Part shown: one piece after another, positions 26,041-33,925 of the stretch
How positions within the stretch are numbered: the first letter of the stretch is position 1
Layout: each line of letters opens with the position of its first letter
Source: Palsa-343 sp036269135
GTDB taxonomy: Bacteria > Acidobacteriota > Terriglobia > Terriglobales > Acidobacteriaceae
Length of the DNA: 64,000 bases
Direction: 5' to 3'
Assembly: GCA_036269135.1 (NCBI GenBank)
Contig: DATASQ010000056.1
Span: forward strand, 62,001 to 126,000
The notes under the pieces: model-generated
Databases searched by the model: none
Told to the model about the DNA's origin: nothing
What the model saw: the letters and a program-made list of their open reading frames with translations, nothing else
Made by a program: the position numbers and the translations under genes

Positions 26041-26868
26041 CTAGCCGGCGGCGAGTTCCTTAGCGCGCTGGCTGGCGCGCATGACTGCTTTGATGAGCGT
26101 CACGCGCAACCCGCCTTCTTCCAGTTCAAGGATTCCGTCGATCGTGCACCCGGCCGGGGTTGTTACAGCATCCTTGAGCAGGGCCGGATGGTAGCCGGTC
26201 TCGAGGACCATCCTGGCGGCTCCATAGGTGGTTTGCGCGGCCAGCAGCGTGGCGATGTCGCGGGGCAGCCCGACCTTTACGCCCGCTTCGGCCAGCGATT
26301 CCAGAATGATGTAGATAAACGCCGGCCCCGAGGCGGAGAGCCCGGTCACCGCGTCCATGTGCTTCTCGTCCACCACCACTGTCCGGCCCACGGCAGCGAA
26401 GAGGCTTTCGGACAGAGCCATGTGCCGGGGCTGGACGAAGCGTCCGCGGCAGAGCGCGGAGATGCCCGCGCCCAGCATCGACGGGGTATTGGGCATGGCG
26501 CGGACGACCGGGACTTCCTCGACGGCGGCTTTTTCAATTGCTTCGGTGCGGACTGAGGCGGCGAAGGAGATCAGCAGCTTATCCGAGGTCAGCGCGGGAC
26601 GAATCTCCTCGACCAGCCCCGGCACCTGCACGGGCTTCACGCCGAGCAGGATCACGTCGGCGTTGCCGGCGATGGCGACGTTGTCGGTGGAGACCTCAAT
26701 GCCCCACTGCGCGGCCAGCACCTGAGCGCGGTCGGCATGAGCGACGGTGGCGGAGAGTCGTTCCGGGGCAAGGATCTGCTGCTTGAGGAAGGCCTGGAGC
26801 AGAATGCCGCCCATTTTGCCGGCACCCAGGACGGCCACGCGGAGGTTGGAGACGTTCGAGTCGGTCAT
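26041..26868 (-). CDS. proC: Pyrroline-5-carboxylate reductase
   Basis: A 275-residue enzyme that makes L-proline from pyrroline-5-carboxylate using NAD(P)H, in the cytosol. The N-terminal Rossmann motif is VAVLGAGKMGGILLQ (about residues 10-24). The C-terminal dimer domain has GLSASGPAFIYIILE and TPAGCTIDGILELEEGG, both hallmark blocks. Length is standard. It is divergent from the hydroxyproline catabolic operon, with a 254-base shared region; a coordinated proline/hydroxyproline link is plausible but not shown. Confidence 0.93.
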   Translation of the reverse strand: MTDSNVSNLRVAVLGAGKMGGILLQAFLKQQILAPERLSATVAHADRAQVLAAQWGIEVSTDNVAIAGNADVILLGVKPVQVPGLVEEIRPALTSDKLLISFAASVRTEAIEKAAVEEVPVVRAMPNTPSMLGAGISALCRGRFVQPRHMALSESLFAAVGRTVVVDEKHMDAVTGLSASGPAFIYIILESLAEAGVKVGLPRDIATLLAAQTTYGAARMVLETGYHPALLKDAVTTPAGCTIDGILELEEGGLRVTLIKAVMRASQRAKELAAG

Positions 26869-26903
26869 GGTTACAGGTTACAGGCGTCCGGTTGCAGGTT
26901 GAC
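26869..26903 (+). repeat. 7-bp-period array (GGTTACA type)
   Basis: Units GGTTACA, GGTTACA, GGCGTCC, GGTTGCA and GGTTGAC in exact phase, starting directly next to the proC start codon, in its leader. Confidence 0.8.
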
Positions 26904-27122
26904 AATCACGCGGCCTTGATTCCGGGGCCCGCAAAGGCGGTGGTTTTGTCCTGGCCTGCTGGTCTTGCTGCCAGAGCGCGATCTGGACCGGCTGCTTTCT
27001 CGACTGGGTGGTGGGGAGAGGGAGGATGCGGGCGCCGCTGGGATCTTTGGCTATGCCTGACGGGGTGGCGCGTTGGGAGCGGTGAATCTGTGCAGGACGG
27101 CGTTCGGTATAGTGATCGGGAT

Positions 27123-28070
27123 ATGAGGGCGATGGAGATTGTCGAGGTCATCGATTCGCACACGGAGGGCGAGCCGACGCGGGTGGTGATCGCGGGTGGG
27201 CCGGATTTGGGCGGGGGGACGCCGGCGGAGCGACGGGCGCGGATGGCGCGGGAGCATGAGGGCTTCCGATCGGCAGTGGTGAACGAGCCGCGGGGCTCGG
27301 ACGTGGTGGTGGGCGCGCTGCTGGTCGAACCGGTGGATCGGACATGCGCGGCGGGCGTGATCTTCTTCAATAACGTCGGTTATCTGGGGATGTGCGGACA
27401 CGGAACGATTGGGGTGGTGGCGACGCTGGAGCATCTGGGACGGATCGGGGCGGGCGAACATCGGATCGAGACGCCGGTGGGCACGGTGCGGGCGACGCTG
27501 CATGGGGGCGGTCGTGTGACGGTGGAGAACGTGGCGAGCTATCGGTACCGGAAGGGCGTGGTGGTGGAGGTGCCGGGGTTTGGGCCGGTGAAGGGTGATG
27601 TGGCGTGGGGTGGGAACTGGTTTTTTCTGGCGGAAGGAGCGCCGGTGGCGCTGAGTCTGGAAAATCGCGAGGCGCTGACGGAGTACGCGTGGGCGATTCG
27701 GCAGGCGCTGGGGGCGCAGGGGATCACGGCGAAGAACGGCGAGGCGATCGATCACGTGGAGGTGTTTGCCGAAGCCGGGTCGGAGGCAGGGAGCCGAAAT
27801 TTTGTGCTGTGTCCTGGGAAGGCGTATGACCGGTCGCCGTGTGGAACCGGAACGAGCGCGAAGATGGCGTGCCTGGCGGAGGATGGGAAGCTCATGCCGG
27901 GCGCGGTGTGGCGGCAGGAGGGGATTCTGGGGACGGTGTTCGAGGGAACGTACCGGCTGGACGAGAGCGGTGCAGTGATTCCGAGCATCACGGGGCGGGC
28001 ATTCATTACGGCGGAGAACCGTTTGCTGCTGGATCCGGAGGATCCCTTTCGGACGGGCATCGTTTCATGA
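27123..28070 (+). CDS. 4-hydroxyproline 2-epimerase (proline racemase family)
   Basis: About 315 residues from the ATG at 27123 (another ATG lies 9 bases on). It converts trans-4-hydroxy-L-proline to cis-4-hydroxy-D-proline with two catalytic cysteines: MCGHGTIG and DRSPCGTGTSA both keep the Cys. The start EIVEVIDSHTEGEPTRVV is typical of the epimerases. Both Cys present argues against the Cys/Thr dehydratase branch. It overlaps the next gene by 4 bases (ATGA) and is the first gene of a five-gene hydroxyproline pathway. Confidence 0.9.
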   Translation: MRAMEIVEVIDSHTEGEPTRVVIAGGPDLGGGTPAERRARMAREHEGFRSAVVNEPRGSDVVVGALLVEPVDRTCAAGVIFFNNVGYLGMCGHGTIGVVATLEHLGRIGAGEHRIETPVGTVRATLHGGGRVTVENVASYRYRKGVVVEVPGFGPVKGDVAWGGNWFFLAEGAPVALSLENREALTEYAWAIRQALGAQGITAKNGEAIDHVEVFAEAGSEAGSRNFVLCPGKAYDRSPCGTGTSAKMACLAEDGKLMPGAVWRQEGILGTVFEGTYRLDESGAVIPSITGRAFITAENRLLLDPEDPFRTGIVS

Positions 28071-29191
28071 GCGAAGTGGCGGATGTAGTGGTAGTGGGTG
28101 CGGGCATTGTGGGCGCGGCGTGCGCTCGGGCGTGCGCGCGGCGCGGGCTGCGCACCGTGGTGGTGGATGCGGCGGGCGTGGGCAGCGGCGCGACGGCAGC
28201 GGGGATGGGGCACATTGTGGCAATGGATGACTCGCCGGCGCAACTGGCGCTGACGGCGTATTCGCAAAAGCTGTGGGGGGAGCTGGCGGACGAGCTGCCG
28301 GCGGAGGCGGAGTTCGACGCGTGCGGGACGCTGTGGGTGGCCGCGGATGACGAAGAGATGGCGGAGGTGCGGCGGAAGCAGGGGGTGTATGCGGCGGCGG
28401 GGCTGAGAGCGGAGGTCCTCGATGGCGCGGCGCTGGCGGAGGCGGAGCCGCATTTGCGAGCGGGGCTTGCGGGGGCGCTGCGGGTGGGGGGCGATGCGGT
28501 GCTCTATCCGCCATGCGCCGCGGCGTTTTTGATTCAGGAGGCGGAGAAAGCCGGAGCCGAGGTGCGGCTGGGGCAGCGCGTAGTGGCCGCGGGGCACGGG
28601 CGGGTGCGGCTGGAGAATGGGTCATCGCTGGGGGCGAAAACAATTGTGATCGCGGCAGGCACAGATGCGGGGCCGATGGTGCCGGGGCTACCGGTGCGGA
28701 AGCGGCGCGGGCATCTGGTGATCACGGATCGGTATCCGGGATGGGTGCGGCACCAGCTGGTGGAGCTGGGGTATCTGAAGAGCGCGCATTCGATGAGCAC
28801 GGATTCGGTGGCGTTCAACGTGCAGCCGCGCAGGACAGGGCAGCTGCTGATCGGGTCGTCGCGAGAGTATGGGGCGGAGAACGCGGAGGTGAATCGCGCA
28901 CTGCTGGCGGCGATGCTCGCGCGGGCGGAGAGCTACTTGCCGGGACTTGGCGGGCTGGAGGCGATTCGGGTGTGGACGGGATTTCGCGCAGCGACGCCGG
29001 ACAAGCTGCCGCTGATTGGGCGGTGGCCCGGCGATGATTCGGTATGGCTGGCGACGGGGCACGAGGGGCTGGGGATTACGACATCGCTGGGAACGGCGGA
29101 GGTGCTGGTGGCGGCGATGCTGGGCGAGCAGGCGGAGATTCCGGCGGAGCCGTATGCGCCGGGGCGGTTTGCGGAGCGGGCGGATGCCTGA
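28067..29191 (+). CDS. D-hydroxyproline dehydrogenase, FAD-dependent (beta-like) subunit
   Basis: A 374-residue FAD-dependent oxidoreductase of the DAO/sarcosine-oxidase type. The N-terminal Rossmann fold is VVVVGAGIVGAACARACARRGLRTVVVD, and the C-terminal FAD site is IRVWTGFRAATPDKLPLIG...GHEGLGITTSLGTAEVL. It should oxidise cis-4-hydroxy-D-proline to pyrroline-4-hydroxy-2-carboxylate, passing electrons through the two FeS partners encoded next. The start overlaps the epimerase stop, and the end overlaps the start of the ferredoxin-like subunit by 8 bases. The assignment rests mainly on context. Confidence 0.85.
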   Translation: MSEVADVVVVGAGIVGAACARACARRGLRTVVVDAAGVGSGATAAGMGHIVAMDDSPAQLALTAYSQKLWGELADELPAEAEFDACGTLWVAADDEEMAEVRRKQGVYAAAGLRAEVLDGAALAEAEPHLRAGLAGALRVGGDAVLYPPCAAAFLIQEAEKAGAEVRLGQRVVAAGHGRVRLENGSSLGAKTIVIAAGTDAGPMVPGLPVRKRRGHLVITDRYPGWVRHQLVELGYLKSAHSMSTDSVAFNVQPRRTGQLLIGSSREYGAENAEVNRALLAAMLARAESYLPGLGGLEAIRVWTGFRAATPDKLPLIGRWPGDDSVWLATGHEGLGITTSLGTAEVLVAAMLGEQAEIPAEPYAPGRFAERADA

Positions 29192-29429
29192 ACGGGCGAT
29201 TTCGCTGATGATCGACGGGACGGCGGTGACCGTGACGGCGGGGACGACGGTTGCGGCGGCGGTGATGATGGTGGGAGCGGCTACGCGAAGATCGGTGAAG
29301 GGCGAGCCGCGCGGGCCGCTGTGCGGGATGGGGATTTGCTTTGAGTGTCGCCTGACGATTGACGGCGCGGCGCACCAGCGGAGCTGTCAGATCGTGTGCG
29401 CGGCGGGGATGGATGTGCGGACGGCATGA
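29184..29429 (+). CDS. [2Fe-2S] small subunit of D-hydroxyproline dehydrogenase
   Basis: An 81-residue ferredoxin-like protein. Residues ISLMIDGTAVTVTAG form the ubiquitin-like beta-grasp start, and the cluster ligands are in GPLCGMGICFECRLTI and the later SCQI. It matches the small subunit of hydroxyproline/sarcosine-type heterotrimeric dehydrogenases (HcnA-like). The start lies inside the upstream gene and its stop overlaps the next ATG (ATGA), so all are coupled. Confidence 0.85.
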   Translation: MPERAISLMIDGTAVTVTAGTTVAAAVMMVGAATRRSVKGEPRGPLCGMGICFECRLTIDGAAHQRSCQIVCAAGMDVRTA

Positions 29430-30685
29430 GGGACAGCTTCGATGTGCTGGTGGTGGGGGCGGGTCCGGCGGGGCTGGCGGCTGCGGTGACGGCGGCGGCG
29501 TGCGGGCGGCGTGTGGGGCTGGTGGATGACAATCCCGCGGCGGGCGGACAGATTTGGCGCAGCGGAGCGGCTCTGCCCAGGGCGGCGCGCGGATGGATGG
29601 CGCGGCTGGAGGCGTCGGGTGTGGTGCGGTTGCAGGGGTGGCGGGTGTTCGACGCGGCGGGTCCCACGGTGCTGCTGGCGGAACGAAATGCGGGCGGCGC
29701 GGTTGCGGAGTTGCATGCGGGGAAGGTGATTCTGGCGACGGGGGCGCGGGAGCGGTTTCTGCCGTTTCCTGGCTGGACGCTGCCGAATGTGACAGGCGCG
29801 GGCGGACTGGATGCTCTGGTGCGCGGCGGCTTGCCCATTGCGGGCAAGCGGGTGGTGGTGGCGGGCACGGGTCCGCTGCTGCTGGCGGTGGCGGCGCATC
29901 TGGCGGAGCGGGGGGCGCGCGTGGTGGCGGTGTGCGAACAGGCTCCGCTGGGGCGGCTGGCGCGGTTTGGACTGCAGGTGCTGCGCGAGCCGGGAAAGCT
30001 GTGGCAGGGAGGGCGGTATCGCATGAGCATGCGGACGCCTCTGCTGACGGGTTGCTGGGTGACGGCGGCTCATGGCAAGGAGCGGGTGCGCAGCGTGACG
30101 CTGCGGCAGGGAAAGAAGCACTGGGAGGCCGGGTGCGATTATCTGGCGTGCGGGTATCATCTGGTGGCGAATGGGGAGCTGGCGGCGCTGCTGGGATGCC
30201 GGATCGAAGAGGGATTTGTCACAACGGATGAACAGATGCGGACTTCGGTGGCGGAAGTCTACTGCGCGGGGGAGCCGACGGGGATTGGCGGCGTGGAATT
30301 GTCACAGTTAGAGGGGCAAATGGCGGGGCTGGCGGCGTGCGGGCGGATCGATGCGGCGCGAAGGCTGGCGGAGCGGAGGCGGCGCAGGTTGGGATTTGTG
30401 CGGGATCTGGCGGCGGTGTGCCGGCTGGATCCGGAGCTGCGCGAGTTAGCGACGGATGAGACGGTTGTTTGCCGTTGCGAGGATGTGCCGATGGAGGCGC
30501 TGCGCGGACGGGCGAACTGGCGCGAGGCGAAGCTGCAGACGCGGTGCGGGATGGGCCCGTGCCAGGGACGGGTGTGCGGGGCGGCAACGGAGTTTCTGCT
30601 GGGGTGGGCGGCGGATTCAGTGCGGCCGCCTTTGTTTCCGGCGCGGGTGGGGAGCCTGGCTGCGGCGGGACTGCAGAACAAGTAA
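29426..30685 (+). CDS. D-hydroxyproline dehydrogenase, large FAD/NAD-binding subunit with BFD-like domain
   Basis: A 419-residue pyridine-nucleotide-disulfide-type oxidoreductase. It has a FAD-binding Rossmann motif VLVVGAGPAGLAAAVTAA near residue 7, a second nucleotide motif KRVVVAGTGPLLLAVAAHL near 150, and a C-terminal BFD-like [2Fe-2S] site with VVCRCEDVPMEAL and CGMGPCQGRVCG. These match the alpha (HcnB-like) subunit of D-hydroxyproline dehydrogenase. The end product electrons likely pass to a respiratory acceptor. It is translationally coupled to the FeS subunit. Confidence 0.85.
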   Translation: MRDSFDVLVVGAGPAGLAAAVTAAACGRRVGLVDDNPAAGGQIWRSGAALPRAARGWMARLEASGVVRLQGWRVFDAAGPTVLLAERNAGGAVAELHAGKVILATGARERFLPFPGWTLPNVTGAGGLDALVRGGLPIAGKRVVVAGTGPLLLAVAAHLAERGARVVAVCEQAPLGRLARFGLQVLREPGKLWQGGRYRMSMRTPLLTGCWVTAAHGKERVRSVTLRQGKKHWEAGCDYLACGYHLVANGELAALLGCRIEEGFVTTDEQMRTSVAEVYCAGEPTGIGGVELSQLEGQMAGLAACGRIDAARRLAERRRRRLGFVRDLAAVCRLDPELRELATDETVVCRCEDVPMEALRGRANWREAKLQTRCGMGPCQGRVCGAATEFLLGWAADSVRPPLFPARVGSLAAAGLQNK

Positions 30686-30724
30686 CCGGAACGGTGCTAA
30701 TACCACGAGAACCAAGGAGAGTGT

Positions 30725-31651
30725 ATGCAGTGGAGCGGTGTGATGCCGGCGATCACGACGGGTTTCGATGAGAAGCTGGCGGTCGATCACGCGTTTATGA
30801 CGCGGCACGTCGAGTGGCTGCTGGAAAACGGGTGCACGGGGATGATTGCGCTGGGCTCGCTGGGGGAAGCGGCGACGCTGACGTTTGCCGAGAAGGAAGC
30901 GCTGCTGCGGAACGTTGTTTCTGCCGCGAAAGGCGCGCCGGTGGTGGGAGCGATCTCGGCGTTATCCACCGAGGAGGCGGTGGCGCTGGCGAAGGCGGCG
31001 GAGACGGCGGGCTGCTCAGGGCTGATGGTGCTGCCGCCCTACGTGTATCGCGGCGACGATCGCGAAATGCAGGCGTATGTGGCGGCGGTGTTTCGCGCAA
31101 CGCCGCTGGAATGCATGCTCTACAACAATCCGGTGTCGTACGGGACGGATTTTCTGCCGGAGGCGGTGCAGGCGCTGGCGGAGGAGCACGGGAATCTGGT
31201 GGCGGTGAAGGAGTCGAGCGCGGATGTGCGGCGCGTGACGGCGATTCGGGCGCTGACGGGGGAGCGGCTGCGGATTTTTGTCGGCGTGGACGATGCGATC
31301 GTCGAGGGGATGGCGGCGGGCGCAGTGGGATGGGTCGCGGGGCTGGTGAATGCGTTTCCGGCGGAGTCGGTGGCGCTGTTCGATGCTGCGCGGGAGGGAC
31401 GGTGGGAAGAGGCGTTTGCGCTGTACCGCTGGTTCCTGCCGCTGCTGCGGATGGATACGGTGCCGAAGTTTGTGCAGCTAATCAAGCAGGTGCAGCAGGA
31501 GACGGGGACGGGGAATGCGCGGGTGCGTCCGCCACGGCTGCCGGTGACGGGCGAAGAGTTGGAAGAGGTGCGGCGGGTGGTGGGGGCGGCGGAGAAAGAC
31601 AGGTTACAAGTTAAAGGTTCCAGGTTGCAGGGGACTTTGTTCAGCCGCTGA
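30725..31651 (+). CDS. 1-pyrroline-4-hydroxy-2-carboxylate deaminase (DapA-like family)
   Basis: A 308-residue TIM-barrel lyase of the dihydrodipicolinate synthase family. The Schiff-base Lys is in LVAVKESSADVRR, and LGSLGEAATL is the family loop near 40. In the hydroxyproline route this enzyme deaminates pyrroline-4-hydroxy-2-carboxylate to alpha-ketoglutarate semialdehyde. The good AAGGAG site sits before the ATG. Its C-terminus is encoded by a 7-bp-period repeat (RLQVKGSRLQGT), so the last ~15 residues are repeat-derived. No semialdehyde dehydrogenase gene follows. The stop overlaps the convergent MscS gene by 11 bases. Confidence 0.85.
   Translation: MQWSGVMPAITTGFDEKLAVDHAFMTRHVEWLLENGCTGMIALGSLGEAATLTFAEKEALLRNVVSAAKGAPVVGAISALSTEEAVALAKAAETAGCSGLMVLPPYVYRGDDREMQAYVAAVFRATPLECMLYNNPVSYGTDFLPEAVQALAEEHGNLVAVKESSADVRRVTAIRALTGERLRIFVGVDDAIVEGMAAGAVGWVAGLVNAFPAESVALFDAAREGRWEEAFALYRWFLPLLRMDTVPKFVQLIKQVQQETGTGNARVRPPRLPVTGEELEEVRRVVGAAEKDRLQVKGSRLQGTLFSR
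31602..31636 (+). repeat. 7-bp-period array inside the 3' end of the deaminase gene
   Basis: Units GGTTACA, AGTTAAA, GGTTCCA, GGTTGCA and GGGGACT in exact phase; here the array is read as codons. Confidence 0.75.
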
Positions 31652-33482
31652 GGGTGGCTTGCGACCCGGCGGGGTGGCTGTCGCGGGCCTTTTCGTGGAG
31701 TAACTGGAGGACGCGGCGGTAGAGGCGGTCGCGGACCTCGAAGCGGGCGGAGGCGCGGGTGACGTAGCGCAGCTGAAGATCGATGCCGCCGCCGGAGGGA
31801 CGCAGGGCGACGACGGGCGCGGCACTGAGGCGACTGAGGGCTGTGGCCCGGGCGCTGTGTTGCCATTCCTGCTCGGCAAGGCGGGCATTCTCCTGGGTTT
31901 CTTCGCGGGCGGCGTTCTCGATCCTGTGGGCGAGAGCGTCGATGTCCTCGCCGGCGGGGAGGGTGACGGTGATCTCGTCCCAGAGCCACTGGCCTTCGCT
32001 GGAGAAGTTGAAGAGCTGTCCGCGGATGGCATAGCTGTTGAGGAAGGTGACGGTGCGGCCGGTGGGCTCGCCGGTCTGGGCGAGGCCGGTGGTTTCAAGC
32101 AGGCTGGTGCTCATGAGGCGAAAATCGATGACCTCGCCGCAGACACCGTTGATCTCGACGCGGTCGCCGATGCGGATGCCGTTTTTGCCGACGAGCATGA
32201 ACCAGCCGATGAAGGCCAGGATGTAATCCTGGAGGGCGATGGTGAGGGCGGCGGTGGCGAGTCCGATCATGGTGGCGGTCTGCTGAGGCGGACCGACGAG
32301 GACCATGACGATGAGGACGAGACCGATCACCTGGACGCCGACTTCGAAGATGGTGCGGAGGGTCTGGAGCTGGCGGCGGCCGAGCGAGGGACGTTCCATG
32401 AGGCGGCGCACGAGGGCATCGCCGAGGATCATGCCGAGGACGATGAGGAGGATGATCTCCAGCGACTGCAGGATGAGGTGGAGCATGATGCGGTGCTGGA
32501 GGAGGACCTGGCTGCTCCAGCGGGAGTAGACGGTGGCGAGCTGCTGATCGGTCTGGATGCGGTCGTCGTCGATGGAAAGGATCTGGCGCTGGGTGGAGCG
32601 GTCCTGGATCTGAGAAAGGGTGAGCGGCGCGGCCGAGGTGGCGGCGTTCATTTGGGATTCGAGGGCGTTGTGATCGCCGGTGAGGGTGCGGGCCTCTGTC
32701 TGCGCTTCCGCCATGGCCTGCTGGAGAGAGGCATAGCGGCTGCGCTGGCTGAACCAGGAGCGGAGCCGCTCGACGAGGGTGCTCTTGCGCTTCAGCGTAA
32801 CCACCGCGGTTTGGCCGTCGCCGCTCTGCTGCTGCTGCTCGTACTGGCGCATGGAGGCTTCGTGCGAGGCGAGCTCGTTCTGGATGATGACGCTGGCGTT
32901 GCCGGTGGCGCGGTCGAGATCGTGCTGGGCATCGGTGAGCTGATCGGAGTCGAGGCCGAGCTGGGCCTGGGCGACCTGGAGAGCGTCAGAGCCGGCGGCC
33001 GGTACGGATTTTGAGGCGGCGGGGGGTGAGGCGGCTGTGGCTTTGAGGCGGTTGACGACGGCCTGGTCCTGCTCGACCTCGTGCTGGAGCTGGGCAACGC
33101 GGCGGGAAAGAGTGAGCGCCTCGCCGGTGAGAGTTTGGTGGCGCGACTGCAGCTGGGCGGCGCGGAGGGCAGCGGCGAAGGCCTGGTCGACATCGTGGTC
33201 GGCGAGGCGCTCGGCTTCGCGGGCGTAGTCGTGTTCTTCGGTGGTGACAGCGAGAGAGGCGAGCGTCTGCGCAGTCTGCCAGGGGCGGAGATCGACGGGG
33301 GAGTGCGCGGCTCCGCGGCGGGCGCGGAGGAAGGCGAGGTTAGCGACGGCATCGCGCGTGGACCACGACAGAACGAAGCAGAGGGCGAGACCGCCGAGGA
33401 GCGCGAACAGGACGAGGAGGCGGGTATGGGTGAAGATGCGGGGGCGCGGCGCGCGGGGGGTGGGGCTGAGGGGGGTGCTCAT
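31641..33482 (-). CDS. MscS-family mechanosensitive channel with long coiled-coil N-terminus
   Basis: A 613-residue inner-membrane protein. A first transmembrane segment lies near 19-40, then about 250 residues of Glu/Gln/Arg/Ala-rich predicted coiled coil, then further helices near 335-355, 375-400 and 405-440. The MscS pore and beta region follow: LATAALTIALQDYILAFIGW and GIRIGDRVEINGVCGEVIDFR. The extended periplasmic coiled coil makes it larger than minimal MscS. It would release solutes under osmotic downshock. It converges with the hydroxyproline operon, overlapping by 11 bases. Confidence 0.85.
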   Translation of the reverse strand: MSTPLSPTPRAPRPRIFTHTRLLVLFALLGGLALCFVLSWSTRDAVANLAFLRARRGAAHSPVDLRPWQTAQTLASLAVTTEEHDYAREAERLADHDVDQAFAAALRAAQLQSRHQTLTGEALTLSRRVAQLQHEVEQDQAVVNRLKATAASPPAASKSVPAAGSDALQVAQAQLGLDSDQLTDAQHDLDRATGNASVIIQNELASHEASMRQYEQQQQSGDGQTAVVTLKRKSTLVERLRSWFSQRSRYASLQQAMAEAQTEARTLTGDHNALESQMNAATSAAPLTLSQIQDRSTQRQILSIDDDRIQTDQQLATVYSRWSSQVLLQHRIMLHLILQSLEIILLIVLGMILGDALVRRLMERPSLGRRQLQTLRTIFEVGVQVIGLVLIVMVLVGPPQQTATMIGLATAALTIALQDYILAFIGWFMLVGKNGIRIGDRVEINGVCGEVIDFRLMSTSLLETTGLAQTGEPTGRTVTFLNSYAIRGQLFNFSSEGQWLWDEITVTLPAGEDIDALAHRIENAAREETQENARLAEQEWQHSARATALSRLSAAPVVALRPSGGGIDLQLRYVTRASARFEVRDRLYRRVLQLLHEKARDSHPAGSQATLSG

Positions 33483-33489
33483 GGGGAAT

Positions 33490-33571
33490 GGGTACAGGGT
33501 ACCAGGACAGGGTACAGGGTGCAGGGTACAGGGTGCAGGGCGCGGGGTGCGGTTACAGGTGCAGGGTGCGG
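33490..33571 (+). repeat. 7-bp-period array (GGGTACA/GGGTGCA type)
   Basis: Units GGGTACA, GGGTGCA, GGGTACA, GGGTGCA, GGGCGCG and GGGTGCG run with small slips between the MscS gene and the small membrane protein gene. Both genes lie on the minus strand, yet the G-rich strand is again the given one. Confidence 0.8.
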
Positions 33572-33575
33572 GCGG

Positions 33576-33923
33576 TCAATGGACGTGGCGGCCGATTATT
33601 ACGAGAGTGAGGGCGATTGCACCGGTCAGGATGGGGATTGCGAGGACGGGGATGACTAAGCGGAGGAGGCGCAGGCGGGACGGCAGCAGGAGAAACAGGA
33701 GGAGGGTTGCCGTGATTTCCGCCGTGACCAGGCCGGAGAGCCACAAATTAGCAAGGCGCGTGGCGTGGGTGAGGAAGGCCTGCTGGCTCGGCAGTCCGGC
33801 GTAGCCGCTGAGGACGGCGCTCCAGCTCGCGTATTTGACGAGGGAGATGGCTGTCAGGAAGAGAAGGGGCAGCAGCGCGATCCAGCCTCCAACTTTCATG
33901 GCGGTCGTGCTGTTGCGGGGCAT
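33576..33923 (-). CDS. Small membrane protein of unknown function
   Basis: A 115-residue protein with three predicted transmembrane helices: WIALLPLLFLTAISLV, LWLSGLVTAEITATLLLFLLL and LVIPVLAIPILTGAIALTLVI. It begins 2 bases after the DUF885 gene's stop, and GGAAAG inside that gene's end would act as its ribosome site, so the two are one operon. I recognise no family. It may assist or regulate the peptidase, an inference from coupling only. Confidence 0.6.
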   Translation of the reverse strand: MPRNSTTAMKVGGWIALLPLLFLTAISLVKYASWSAVLSGYAGLPSQQAFLTHATRLANLWLSGLVTAEITATLLLFLLLPSRLRLLRLVIPVLAIPILTGAIALTLVIIGRHVH

Positions 33924-33925
33924 GG

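Noticed and set aside
26892..27122. In-frame N-terminal extension of the hydroxyproline epimerase
   Set aside because: The extra residues have no similarity to the family, which begins at EIVEVIDSHTEGEP; the ATG at 27123 fits better.
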